Source of the DNA: Choristoneura fumiferana
Taxonomy: Eukaryota > Arthropoda > Insecta > Lepidoptera > Tortricidae
Length of the DNA: 64,000 nucleotides
NCBI RefSeq assembly: GCF_025370935.1
Contig: NC_133472.1
Coordinates: forward strand, 30,418,922-30,482,921
Direction of reading: 5' to 3'
The translations under genes were made by a program, and so were the position numbers. Each line of letters begins with the position of its first letter. Positions within the stretch are counted from its first letter, which is position 1. The notes beneath the pieces were generated by a model. The model made no database searches. It worked only from the letters and a program-made list of their open reading frames with translations, and was not told the origin of the DNA. This document shows, one piece after another, positions 22,020 to 64,000 of this stretch.

Positions 22020-22470
22020 TTAGGGTTCCGTAGCCAAAATGGCAAAAACGGAACCCTTATAGTTCCGCCATGTCTGTCTGTCTGTCCGCGGCTTTGCTCA
22101 GGGACTATCAATGCTAGAAAGTTGTAATTTACACGGAAATATGTGAAAACTATGCCGACAAAATGGTACAATAAAAAATATTTTTTTTGTGTACCTCCAA
22201 TAGACGTAAAGTGGGGGTGTTTTTTTTTTCTCATCCAACCCTATAGTGTGGAGTATAGTTGGATAGGTATTTTAAAACCATTAGGGGGTTGCTAAGACGA
22301 TTTTTTGATTCAGTTATTTGTTTGCGAAATTTTCAACTAGTGCAAATTTTCATTAAAATCGAGCGCCCCCCCCTCTAAAATCTAAACTGGTGGGTAGAAA
22401 AATTTGAAAAGATTCAGGATGATAGTAAGTATATCAAACTTACAAGGAAAACTATAACAGTTAAGTACTT
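22020..22470 (+). repeat. AGGGTTCCGTAGCC-family repeat
   Basis: Starts agggttccgtagccaaaatg and runs to ttacaaggaaaactataaca, aligning with 33893-34503 for most of its length. 3' end missing. Confidence 0.8.
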
Positions 22471-22684
22471 CTTTGCGGCCGATCATTGAAGTATGCTACA
22501 CTGAGCACGTTAGTGCACAGTGGAATTTCCGCTCGCAGTGTAAAGTGGACATTAGGGTACGTATATTGGATGCCGTGAGCTCCTAGGCCCAGGGGGTAGA
22601 AGACAGTTTTTAATAATTAACGGTATTTACATTAAATATATTTATTACGAGATGTAGACCACGATTACAGTTTGATTAATTCGA

Positions 22685-22855
22685 GTTAACACTTGACAGA
22701 TGGGCGTGCCTTCAGTCAATTTTCAACTTTGACGTACAAATAAAGCCATTTTTAGTATACCGCTACCCACGCTTTTACAGATTATATAAAAACTATTTTA
22801 TTTGTATGATATGTTGAAAATTGACTAAAGGCACGCCCATCTGTCAAGTGTTAAC
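22685..22855. mobile_element. Near-perfect palindromic element, 171 bp
   Basis: Begins gttaacacttgacagatggg and ends cccatctgtcaagtgttaac. The arms extend over about 45 bases with a single mismatch. No second copy in the window. Confidence 0.8.
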
Positions 22856-23099
22856 TCCAAGTAATCGTACTGCACCAAGGATAAGTTCCAGATAATGCAT
22901 TCATCTAAGCTGTATCGAAGCAAGAGCTCATTAAAGCCAGAAACAAATATGTACCTATAGTGAACATAATCGTTGGCGTCATTTGGCTATATTTTCAGCC
23001 GGCTTTTAGGGTAAATATTCTAAGGCTATTCTGATAGAAACCTTTATTAGGCTTCATTGAGACGGCGGAAATGTAGGTACCTATCGCGGGTGTTTTGTT

Positions 23100-23208
23100 A
23101 AGGCGGGTCTCCACTGAGCGAGCTGATGATTTTGTTCGACAGAGGGCACAAAATCACATTGAAAATGGCTGCTGTGCGAGGCGGCTCGCTCAGTGGAAAC
23201 CCGGCTTT
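23100..23208. mobile_element. Palindromic MITE, GGGTCTCCACTGAGCGAGC ends
   Basis: aaggcgggtctccactgagc ... gctcagtggaaacccggctt are inverse of each other. The sequence just downstream (to 23270) ends in a strong donor-like gtgagt. Confidence 0.7.
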
Positions 23209-23859
23209 ACTTCTCTGGGTTGTCCGTCCCGGTTACAAATTTACAAGGTCGGGAACTGGACTGGACGCCGGTGAGTATTTTGGTTCTCTATTGATTGCGC
23301 AGCTGAGAAGCCCGCCGCTAAGTTTCCCAGGCTTCCAGATTGCGCGGCAAGCGTTTAAATTAAAGAGTTTGATTAACAACGGCATCGCGGTTATGTGCTG
23401 CAAATTGTGCGATATTTCTGTAACTTGTGTGCAAAATAATGTGTGGAGGTGAACGGAGTGACTTCCGGCGCGTGTAATATTTTTTGTTTAATGGTCTAAG
23501 ATCCAAATGACCAGGGATCTGCACCCATCTGGCTTAAAAGTTCCTGGCCGATCTATGACAAATAAAAGTTTTTTTTGACGTCGCACTCGTGAGTTTAACC
23601 AATGAAGTTAATACCAAGTGAATCTTCGTTAAATTATTTTATCTACACCCATATAGTAAATCCTCAATTATGCGTTTAAAAACCATAGGTAATGACCAGC
23701 ATTACGACATTGGATTCTATTATTAACACGGCTGTATCGTAATGAGATTTCATACATCATTACAGCACGCTGCGCGCCGCGACCACGTGCAGCAGCAGGT
23801 CTTCGCGCGCGCAGCGGGCACAGCTCGTGGGGCAGACATACCTACCTAGTTCTCGTTAA

Positions 23860-24065
23860 TGCAGGTCATTCTCAATGGTTCTTGAACACATGATGGAGAA
23901 TTTAATAAATGGATATAGATAAAATATTGTATGTAACTGTACGCAATTAGGCCTTAAAACACTCATGTGACCCTATTATGAAACTCGGCTACGCCTCGTT
24001 TCATAAACCCACACTCGTGTTTTAAGGACCCCTATTACGATACAGTTGCATAAAATACTATTATA
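23860..24065 (+). repeat. Partial copy of the repeat at 4430-5410
   Basis: Shares aatgcaggtcat, aattaggccttaaaacact and ttttaaggacccctattacg with 5240-5410. Confidence 0.7.
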
Positions 24066-24389
24066 AAATTATCTTATTATGTATGTATGTATGTATGTAA
24101 ACTCTCGAACCCGGATGTTTTGAAAAATAAAACTTACATTATTAAAGAATTTGAAATACAATGCATTTTATTCATTCTAGATATCGTACTTCATAGTAAC
24201 TTTTATTTCTTAGGTATATGACCTGCTCTAGCAATATCGAAATAGAAATAATGTATGTTTTATTTTTCAAAATGACCGGTTTCGATTCCCGAACTGAGTA
24301 AGATTTTTTTTTCATAAATGTAAATTCTAATAGACTCTCGTTCGTAATTCCTTATTTACCGCCCTTAAGACACAATGCACTATTTTATC

Positions 24390-25293
24390 CACAAAACAGA
24401 TGAGTGCAGGTTGTTTTTAAACATGTCCTCTGCTATTAGAAATCTGTTGGTATTATCTAAATGTTTTTTTTTTCACTCATTGTAGTTCTAGTGATAGTGT
24501 AATGAGATGCAAATAATGACGAAGCTATTGAAGTGAATATTATTTATAGCGACAAAGCAATGCGAATTTAATCAGTATTATTATTATTATACCGGACTTC
24601 GTAAAATCATAAATTAATAATTGCGCTTTCTACTTTATGATCTAGCGCTTCACCTGCTGTTGCGTGTGTTTTCCTTGCACTTTTGGGTTGTCAGGTTGCT
24701 CACCTCACGCTAGAAACGATATAGTGAATTTCACGCAAATAGATATTTCGGCCATTTTGAAGAAATACGTCAAGTGAAGTGCTGAAATAATTATTAAGAC
24801 ATATTTTTTGTATACTGTGCTTTATTACTACTATAGATTCACAAATATCAGAAATATGCCTAATAAATAATTTAAAACGCGACTGTATCTCTTTGCATTT
24901 TGTGTAAATTGCTAAGGAAGTAAATTATTTGATACGGTTTACATTAATTTTAATATCGATACAATTAGACGTGGGTTATGCGTTGTGTTTAGGTACTAAA
25001 GTTTTTGGAAAACTTTTCCAATATGCTTGGAAATGTCCGCCTAACTGTCGCAAACATAGTACGTACACGAAGTTCTTATTATAGACTGCCACAAATAAAA
25101 AAAACAAATTGTATGAAATTCCATTACCATATAGTTTTTTTACTTTTTAAATTCACCTTTTGACTACGGTTAGTCAATCTAAACAGCCTGACGATCAAAT
25201 TCCTTCTACCTTTTTCTTTTTAAGTCCTAGTCTAAGATTTAATTTAGGAAGAAACATTGTCTTTAAAAATCTCTCGAACAGTCGCACTGCTTT
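24390..25293. other. No gene seen; flank upstream of per
   Basis: AT-rich, no matched repeat. gatatttcggccattttgaag at 24743-24763 contains a gccattttg motif often seen near insect transcription starts, but nothing here identifies a per promoter with certainty. Confidence 0.4.
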
Positions 25294-25695
25294 TTAGGGT
25301 TCCGTACCCAAAGGGTGCCAACGGGACACCGGGATTTACAAGGTTTATAATACAGTTTAAAATTTATTCATACTTGTCGAGCTTTTTATTATTTAATTAC
25401 ACAACATACGAAGTCCGCCAAATTTTACACGCATGTATAAATGCAATATTATTATAACATGGAGTTGATCTGATGATAAAGCTAGCGGGTGACCATAGGA
25501 ACTCTGTGATAAACGACACGACCGCATCGAGTTTGGACTCGTTTGATTTGTCTTGACGATTACTTTGGTAACCAGGGGCATAAAGTACATGTCACCAAAA
25601 AAAAACTTATATTAGAAGAATTTTAAGAAATACTTACTTACTGAACTGTTTAACCCCTCATGTACGAGTCCGACTCGCACTTGACCAATTTTTTT
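25294..25695 (+). repeat. AGGGTTCCGTACC-family repeat, short form
   Basis: Begins agggttccgtacccaaaggg, carries blocks shared with 13717-13805 and 14437-14735, and ends cgactcgcacttgaccaatt. Confidence 0.75.
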
Positions 25696-26021
25696 TATAT
25701 TACGATTACGAGTATAATGAAACCAAAAACTGGTAAAAAAAAAGAAAATAGCTGAGTTAACTAAAAAGCGTTCAGTAGGGGCAAAAAATTTAAAACCGTG
25801 CCCAAAGCATTTAATTATTATTTTAACAATTTTGCTTTATTTCCTCGCATTATTGGAGAAAAGCACTACACATGTTTCAGCGGAAATGGCAATTTGTGGA
25901 TTCGTATTTATTGACGGACTCAGCTACGCTTCATCCGTCAAACTTTACTCATCCACGAATTGCTTTTTCCCGGCCTCGGCAGTAATGTCCTATTATTTAA
26001 AATTCCACAATTTCTTCGCAG

Positions 26022-26057
26022 GTCTGAACATTACAAGTAACTATAATATAAGTAATC
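26022..26057 (+). other. per: per 5' UTR piece of the first coding exon
   Basis: A good acceptor (tttcttcgcag) ends at 26021, 36 bases before the ATG, so the transcript probably has one or more non-coding exons further upstream. An in-frame stop TAA at 26049-26051 rules out a longer N-terminus in this exon. Confidence 0.55.
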
Positions 26058-57333
<31,276 letters not shown>

Positions 57334-57529
57334 CTCTTCCTGCCTCCGAGCGAGCAGTTTCGCGAGGCAGCCATTTTCAATACGATTTTGAACCCTGTGT
57401 CGAACATATCATGTGTCATGCGCTTGCCTCGCGAGTGAGCATGCTCAGAGGGCATCCGGCTAGTAGTAAGGACCCTACCATAATTTCATTAAAATTACGT
57501 TTTACACAACTTAGTACTTATAAAATTCG

Positions 57530-57535
57530 AATAAA
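57530..57535 (+). terminator. per: Candidate per polyadenylation signal
   Basis: AATAAA lies 197 bases after the stop codon, in sequence not recognised as a repeat. Later AATAAA-like sites fall inside a repeat that begins at about 57728, so this is the best candidate for the proximal 3' end. Confidence 0.5.
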
Positions 57536-57727
57536 ACTGAACTATATAGGTATATCGAATAAGGCAACATTGTCATTGAGGCATAGTGCGGTTTTAATGC
57601 GTATTTGTCACTAAAGTGTGAATAATTGGCAAAAAAAAACTTTTTTGTACTTAACTAATATTTGAAGTCGTTAAATGAAAGGTCTAAATTAAGGCAAATC
57701 GAGATGAGGTTTGTTAAAAAATATTCT

Positions 57728-58075
57728 TAGGGTTCCGTAACCGAAGGGTGACAAATGGAACCCTATTAGTCGCTTCACTGTCTGTCTGTCTGACTGTCAC
57801 AGGGCTGTATCTCGAAAACAGTAATATATATAGGCACCTGAAATTTACACAACGTTTGTGTTTCTATTGCCGTTACAACAACAAATAATAGAAATAAAAT
57901 TAAATGAAACACTAAGGAAGATCCTTATACAAGAAACGTATTGTTTTTATAAAATTCAAATGTACTTAAAAAGGTAGTCATTTTGATTTTTTGTGGTATA
58001 TAGGTATAGTATTTTTGCCTCGGCCAATATGGAACCCTAAATGAGCGAGATCGACCCTCACCTGACCGATTTTTA
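57728..58075 (+). repeat. AGGGTTCCGTAACC-family repeat in the per 3' flank
   Basis: agggttccgtaaccgaaggg and tctgtctgactgtcacaggg with 3' end cctgaccgatttttac. Closest to the 13132 type. Confidence 0.75.
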
Positions 58076-59260
58076 CGAGCACCCTAAATGTACTTTGTTA
58101 ACTATTTGACTGTATAAGTACCCAATCTGCATAACCACATCAATAGCAAACAAATGAACTCTTGCTAATACAGCCAGACATGGTTGAAATTCTACATTTG
58201 AAACGGACAACTTACATACGAATATCGTAAGTTAAATTAGAGTTTAAAAGAAATCTTTATTAAGTTATAATGATTTTGTTGCTATGATAAAATTATTATA
58301 TATTCATTTACTGTGTTGTATTCGATGTTAATACTTAAGTATATTTTAGGAACTGTTAAAAGGGCTCGAACAGCGGTTTTTAATTACGCAACTTTTTCGT
58401 TTAATACCTGACTATTTTTCACATTCGTACGGAACGTTATTGAAAACGTTTTTTGAGGAGGAACAAAATTTACATAATTTTTGGTTAATTGGCTAATTAA
58501 AGTTTTTTTGTAGAGGTGCAGATTTTATATTTTTTCGATAGTCTTGGCTATAAGGAGCTTGGCTATAAGCAGGTTTTTAATTTTTATTTTTAGTACTTTT
58601 TCTTGTGATTGAGATGGCATTTGCGGAGGTAATGGCAGATAAGCTACTAAGCCTTCGTACAAAAAAACGAGATGTCACCTGTCACTTGTCAATCTTGTCA
58701 TCACCAAATACAGCGCGATAAAGATCTTATGCATGAACGTGGCAAAAAACGGAGCTAACGTGGTTATTTCGCATCTTTACGTTTTATATAGAGTTCGCCA
58801 CGAATGTCGCTACTTATACAACTTTTTTGTTCGCAGTTTTTAGTTGGTATTAAATCATTTATTTGTTTACAAGAATGTAAGCTTTAACAATGTAAGATGG
58901 TAAATTAAATATTTTATGTCCAATACATTCTGCTTTAGCCTAAGCATACTGTGTAAACATTTATGCACCACGCGTTTACCTAATGGTTGAAATTACATTA
59001 TTATTATTTATTATTATTATTTGTGCATATGGATCAATACAGTGTTTTACACTATCGCGGTCATTACAATTTTTTTTTGTTATATCGGCATACCTGCAAA
59101 TCTCCAGTCGTCTCGTGATCATGTCGCATGCAACTGCGCCGAAATATCGAGCTTCTCTCGCGGAACAAAACCGGGATTCCGGGATTTTACAAAATTTCTC
59201 TGGGAATTCCCAAAATTTAGATCGTGAACTTCATTGAGGTTGTGTCAAGAACAACTATCC
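58076..59260. other. No gene seen downstream of per
   Basis: AT-rich sequence. Short open frames near 58983-59237 have no recognisable protein character and no flanking splice support. Confidence 0.5.
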
Positions 59261-59261
59261 A

Positions 59262-59690
59262 AAATTTCAATACTGTAAACCCAGCGGTTGAAATTTCCCT
59301 ATCCCGTGTGAATATTGGGATAAAAAGTAGCTTATGTGCTATTCCAGACGTCTAGCTACCTAAATCCCAAATTTCATGACTCAAAGCCCAGCGGTTGTTA
59401 TTGCGAGATTTTATCCCTATCCCGTGAGAATATCTGGATAAAAAGTAGCCTATATGTTATTTCAGATGTCCTGCTACCTACATACCAAATTTTATGATTC
59501 TTAACCCAGAGTTTATTATTTCGAGATTTTATCCCTATCCCGTGGGAATATCGGGATAAAAAGTAGCCTATATGTTAATCCAGGGTATATATTGCCTGTC
59601 TGCCAAATTTCATTCAAATCAGTTCAGCAGTTTTTGCGTGAAAGAGTAACGAACATAACATACATCCAAACAAACTTTCGCGTTTATAAT
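59262..59690 (+). repeat. Three tandem units of a LINE-type 3' tail
   Basis: Units of about 115-120 bases, each with tatccctatcccgtg, gggataaaaagtagc and aaatttcatgac, followed by a closing ttgcgtgaaagagtaacgaac and an AT-repeat end. Typical of RTE-like LINE 3' ends in Lepidoptera (inference). Confidence 0.7.
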
Positions 59691-60607
59691 GTTATATATA
59701 ATATAATATATAATATAGTAAGACGAAGTAAGATTTATAAAATTTAAAATTAAATAAATAATGTCGAAGTACCTAACTACAAATGTCACATCGATAGTAA
59801 TAACTAGTTTTAAGTTAATAATCATTATCATCCTAACAAAATTATAAGTAAGTATGACAAAGTTTATATTAAACTTAAAATCCGAAAATATAATTATATG
59901 TCAATCAGTAATAGCAATTAATTTAACAACAATGAACAACTATAAATGTAAAAAAAAAATGCAATGTTGAAAATAAATATTAAAACAAGGAACAAATCAA
60001 TATTTAGAAGTCAAGTTATAAATATTACATTAATTTACCTTCTTCATTATACATAAAATATTCGTTCAGAGTATAACAACAATTTTGTCACCAGTCTGTA
60101 ATACTTTTCTTGAAATTCGATTCATTTCTTTGAATTGCGATGGCCGCTTGTTAAAAATTTGTATACATGCACATTGAATACACATTTTTTCTGCTGTTCA
60201 AGTGACAAGTTTGTGTTTATTTTTATGCCTAACTAGTCGGATTGAAATCTGTGCCTGCACCCTAAAGAAGAGTGTTTTTCTTTACAAACATGCATACCTC
60301 TGATGTACATACAAGCAGTGCGTAATGATTTCAAGAGAGGTCTGCAGCTTTCCCTGACCCCCGCATTACAAATAGCCCGAATGCACTTCTTTTGCGCTTT
60401 AAATGCATACTCGATATCAGCCGATATTTTGAGATTAATAATAATAATTGCCCTTATGCAAACGTCAGAACGTCACTTATATTCATAAAAAACTTCGTCG
60501 CACTGTAAAAAACGACTATTATAAAAAACTTTACTTAGCTAATTCAACTTTTAACAGTTTTTTCGTTCTCTCGAGTTGTTCAGTATAAACTATGAACATT
60601 GCCCAGA

Positions 60608-60870
60608 CGACCAGATGGCCTAGTGGTTAGAGAATCTGACTACGAAGCTTGAGGTCCCGGGTTCGATTCCCGTGTCGGGGCAGATATTTGTATGAAAAAT
60701 ATGAATGTTTGTTCTCGGGTCTTGGGTGTTTAATATGTATTTAAGTATGTATCTTTATCTATATAATTATATTTATCCGTTGTTTAGTACCCATAACACA
60801 AGCTTTGCTAAGCTTACTTTGGGACTAGGTCAATTGGTGTGAATGGTCCCGTGATATTTATTTATTTATT
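60608..60870 (+). mobile_element. tRNA-derived SINE, second family
   Basis: The head has an A-box-like tggcctagtgg and a perfect B box gggttcgattccc at 60659-60671. The tail is tttagtacccataacacaag...gactaggtcaa...tatttattta. Not a functional tRNA: the cloverleaf is degenerate and the element continues past it. Confidence 0.85.
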
Positions 60871-61001
60871 GCCGCTTTCATTCGGTCTGTTGATGTATGA
60901 GTATGGTCTATGTTGGTGACGCGTGGCTACCGCGTATTTAATTTATAATGCCATACAAAGATTCTACACTGAATATGACAAAACTGTGCAGAAATAAGCA
61001 A

Positions 61002-61634
61002 AAAAAAACTGACCAAGAGCGTGTTGGACACGCCCAAAATAGGGTTCCGTAGCCATTACGAAAAAATTAAGTAATATATTTTTAAGGAAGTGTTTTAAGA
61101 AAGTATTTTGTGCGGAATATTCCAAGTTTAGGTATATTTTATACCTTAGGCTGCTATTTACTCTTAAACTACTAATAATTCGCAAGAAAACTTAATCGTT
61201 ATAGTTTTCCTTGTAAGTTTGATATACTTACTACCATCCTGAATTTAATGAAAATGCTCGACGCCGCTGACGGATGCTCCATTTTAATGAAAATTTGCAC
61301 TTTAAAGTTAAATATTTCGCAAATAATTGAATCCAAAAATCGTTTCAGAAACCCCCCAATGGTTTTAAAAGACCTATAAAACGATACCCCACACTACAAG
61401 GTTGGATGAGAAAAAAAAACACTTTACGTCTATGGGAGGTACTCTAAAAAAAAATTGTTTTGAATTTTTTATTGTACCATTTTGTCGGCATAGTTTACAT
61501 ATATATTTGAGCAAAATTACAGCTTTCTAGCATTGATAGTCCCTGAGCAAAGCCGCGGACGGACAGACAGACAGACAGACAGACATGGCGAAACTATAAG
61601 GGTTCCGTTTTTGCTATTTTGGCTACGGAACCCT
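61002..61634 (-). repeat. AGGGTTCCGTAGCC-family repeat, full length
   Basis: On the - strand it starts agggttccgtagccaaaata and ends cgtgtccaacacgctcttgg, about 630 bp including a tctg-rich run. Serves as reference for the partial copies. Confidence 0.85.
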
Positions 61635-62289
61635 AACAAGATTTAAAATAGGTAGGGTGTCTTACCCAAATCACAGAAGTGACCGAAAAAGAATCAGTCA
61701 CAGGTTAGCTGTACAAAATTTTATCAAAATTGTTCGATGATTTTTGATTGATTTTGTTCGACATCTCACAAGCTTTTGTGTTTATAAGAGTGATAAGAAT
61801 AGTAAAACAGGATGAGATTAAACTTCAATGTTGAATTGTTTTGATTAAATTGCTTAAATGTAAACCCATTAATAACCACTGTTAACTTTTTTACATTAAT
61901 ATGTACATAAAAGTTTATATTATATGTAATTATTCTTCTTGTCGTTGCGACAATAACCCGTTTTGAAAACGTTATCTTTTCATTTATGTTCCGAAGAACA
62001 TTTCGCACAAAAAAACCGGTTTCAATTGCTTTAAGGACGTTATTTTGAATAACGCTCCCAAGTCCTGATTGTTGGGTACAAAATTATATTAACATACGCC
62101 TTTGCCACGAATAGCACATAGAAATATTGACTGTAAAGTTTGGATCTCTTATCTCCATACTAAACTACAAAAGTAAACAGGCTTTCTAAGTAAGTGGACG
62201 ATAAAATCAACCAAGATATGTATGTATATACTCACCGGCACAACATTTGGCCCAATCTTCACACAAAATTACATATTATGTACTGCATA

Positions 62290-62465
62290 GGTACCATCAG
62301 CCAAATATGTGGTCTACCACCCTAAAGTTGATAATCGTTTGCATGTCATAAAACAATAATGCCAATAGACGTGTCTGTCAACTTGAAAGTTCGACTTTAG
62401 CGACATATTCATTTGATAGGAACTTGTTTAAAAATTGATAGACCACTTATTTGGCTGATGGTACA
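62290..62465. mobile_element. MITE GTACCATCAGCCAAATA
   Basis: gtaccatcagccaaatatgt ... acttatttggctgatggtac, inverse with one mismatch over the outer 20 bases. Confidence 0.82.
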
Positions 62466-62959
62466 TTTGAGGGCAATATTCCTGTGTTTTGATAAGTCAA
62501 TAATTCTACTTGTTTTCTAACTCTACACTCATAATTTGTATTTGTCAGTTGCGTTTCGCCGTTTTTAGAAGAAAAGCAAACTGACAGCAAAGCGGTATTA
62601 AATTATCTAAATAGTATGCAACCTTGCTAAAACATTTAATTGGCGCATGTTGCACACTGGACACAATGGGCAAGTAAAAAAGGAGTTTAAAAACATACAG
62701 AACTTGATTTAATAAAATATAGTGTAATCGATTCTGCTCTCAATTCTGAGCGAACTACTTTTTGTTTTTCAGTTATTTATAATTAAATAATCCATACATA
62801 CACTATAATAACAATTAAATACTTTATTTCATTCCACAAAAAGAAAATGAACATATAATAAATAATTAAGATTATAGATTGCAATCTATTAGGTAATAAT
62901 AATAATAATAATAGTGATACTTACTTACCTACATTGAATTGATCTAAAAAATAATATAT

Positions 62960-63640
62960 GTAAATTGTAAGAGGAAATTAAATTAATAAAATATTTATGC
63001 ATGCTTAATTTGTGGCCCCCCAGGGTAAAAGCCCCCTCCAAAGAAATCCATTTTTTTCTATCTTTGGCGGTGGTCATCCAGTCTCTTCCTGCGTAGGCCA
63101 TACACAATCTCGTCCTGCCACCGGGCGCACGGGCGACCTCTCTTTCTCGCGCCAAGCCGTCCGTTCCATCTTGCGATGTTGATTGTCCATCGATTGTCAC
63201 CGTATCTCGCAACATGATCAGCCAACCTCCATTTTAGACTTTGAGAGAAATGTAGAGCATCCTTTACCTTGGTTACTTTCCGAATTTGTATGTTTCATAC
63301 TCTCTCTCAGTTTTATAATTAAACAGCTCCTTTCCATTGCCCTCTGAGTGGACTGTATTTTTTGTCTCGCCTTGTGATCATGGAATCATAAATCCACGTT
63401 TGACAGCCGTAAGTGAAGCAGGGTAGAATTGTAGTATCTAAAATTATCCTTTTCAATTTAATTGGTAGTTGCGATTTGAGAATCTCCTTTTGTGCCTAGT
63501 AGGTACTTTTTCCATGTAATAGCTACTCTCCTGTCTATTTCGTTTATATTTCGGCCTCTCCTAAATGGAATTCGTTTCCCAAGATAAATGTAACTTTCTA
63601 CTTACTCAAGTGGCACATCGCTAACTAGTATGTTAATACA
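62960..63640 (-). pseudogene. Broken 3' end of a LINE reverse-transcriptase polyprotein
   Basis: Read on the - strand from about 63580 it yields, in shifting frames, INEIDRRVAITWKKY, then ILDTTILPCFTYGCQTWIYD, then LADHVARYGDNRWTINIARW, then GRPCARWQDEIV and DWMTTAKDRKKWISLEGAF. These are characteristic C-terminal motifs of non-LTR retrotransposon polymerases (RTE-like). Frameshifts and stops separate the blocks, so it is inactive. Confidence 0.8.
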
Positions 63641-64000
63641 CCTTGTTATACATGTACCTATGTATGTATGACTTTTAATCATGTCATATAAATATTTAAA
63701 ATTTTTGCTATAGTTGAGAGTTGGCAATATTTAACCAAATAATTAACTTTTATCTAAACACAAGAGCAAATTATTTATACTTAGATATTTTTTAAATACA
63801 GATTTTGTTGCAATACCTCGAGGTAGCCGTAAGAAGATATGGATATATATTTTTGCAACGCGTAGCAAAAGAAACACGACTATTTTTACATTATTATTAT
63901 GGCTTTGGCCTAAAAAATATTTGAATACTTAATTCACCTTTTCGACACCAGGCCTAGGTTAGTTTTAGTTTGAAAATCATGCTGTTGTGTGACTTTCGTG
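63641..64000. other. No gene seen at the right edge
   Basis: AT-rich, no recognisable repeat or frame. The start of the LINE fragment lies to its left. Confidence 0.5.

Noticed and set aside
23126..23452. 108-codon open frame upstream of per
   Set aside because: Its first third is the arm of a palindromic MITE and it has no recognisable domain. The GT at 23271 suggests a donor instead.
60608..60682. Possible tRNA gene
   Set aside because: Good B box, but the stem pairing is poor and the sequence continues into a tail shared with 51800-51930, so it is a SINE head.

Overview
The window looks like AT-rich lepidopteran (moth or butterfly) nuclear DNA. It carries two genes, both on the + strand. 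The first is the gamma subunit of the coatomer (COPI coat), coded at 7988-12129 in two exons. The second is the circadian clock gene period (per), whose coding region runs from 26058 to 57333 in 26 exons. Joining the exons by hand at GT-AG sites gives open proteins of 866 and 1085 residues, close to the usual family sizes. The PER N-terminus, PAS domains and C-terminus are of the lepidopteran type. The species cannot be named from the sequence alone.

Layout. 1-7900: no gene, only repeats; repeats come to within about 90 bp of the gamma-COP start. 7988-12129: gamma-COP with one 1.5 kb intron holding a tRNA-derived SINE. 12130-26020: about 14 kb between the genes, filled with miniature inverted-repeat elements (MITEs), SINEs, two hAT-like or Helentron-like elements and a recurring family containing AGGGTTCCGTA. 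26022-57333: per; more than 85 percent of it is intron, much of it repeats. 57334-64000: per 3' flank, LINE tails, a SINE, a full-length repeat of the AGGGTTCCGTA family and the broken 3' end of a LINE polymerase on the - strand.

The two genes are not functionally linked as far as the sequence shows. Gamma-COP is a housekeeping vesicle-coat subunit. PER is the light/dark clock repressor that works with TIM, the kinase DBT/CK1 and, in Lepidoptera, CRY2.

The most interesting material is in non-coding DNA. There is a trio of perfect CACGTG E-boxes within 30 bp inside a per intron. A Helentron-like family carries a relic of a host-like coding segment in two copies. Several transposons have boundaries that the window itself proves, through target duplications or empty-site paralogues. 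One per intron holds a three-level nested insertion, and another holds a GC-rich palindromic 21-bp minisatellite. I did not find evidence for a wholly new biological system.
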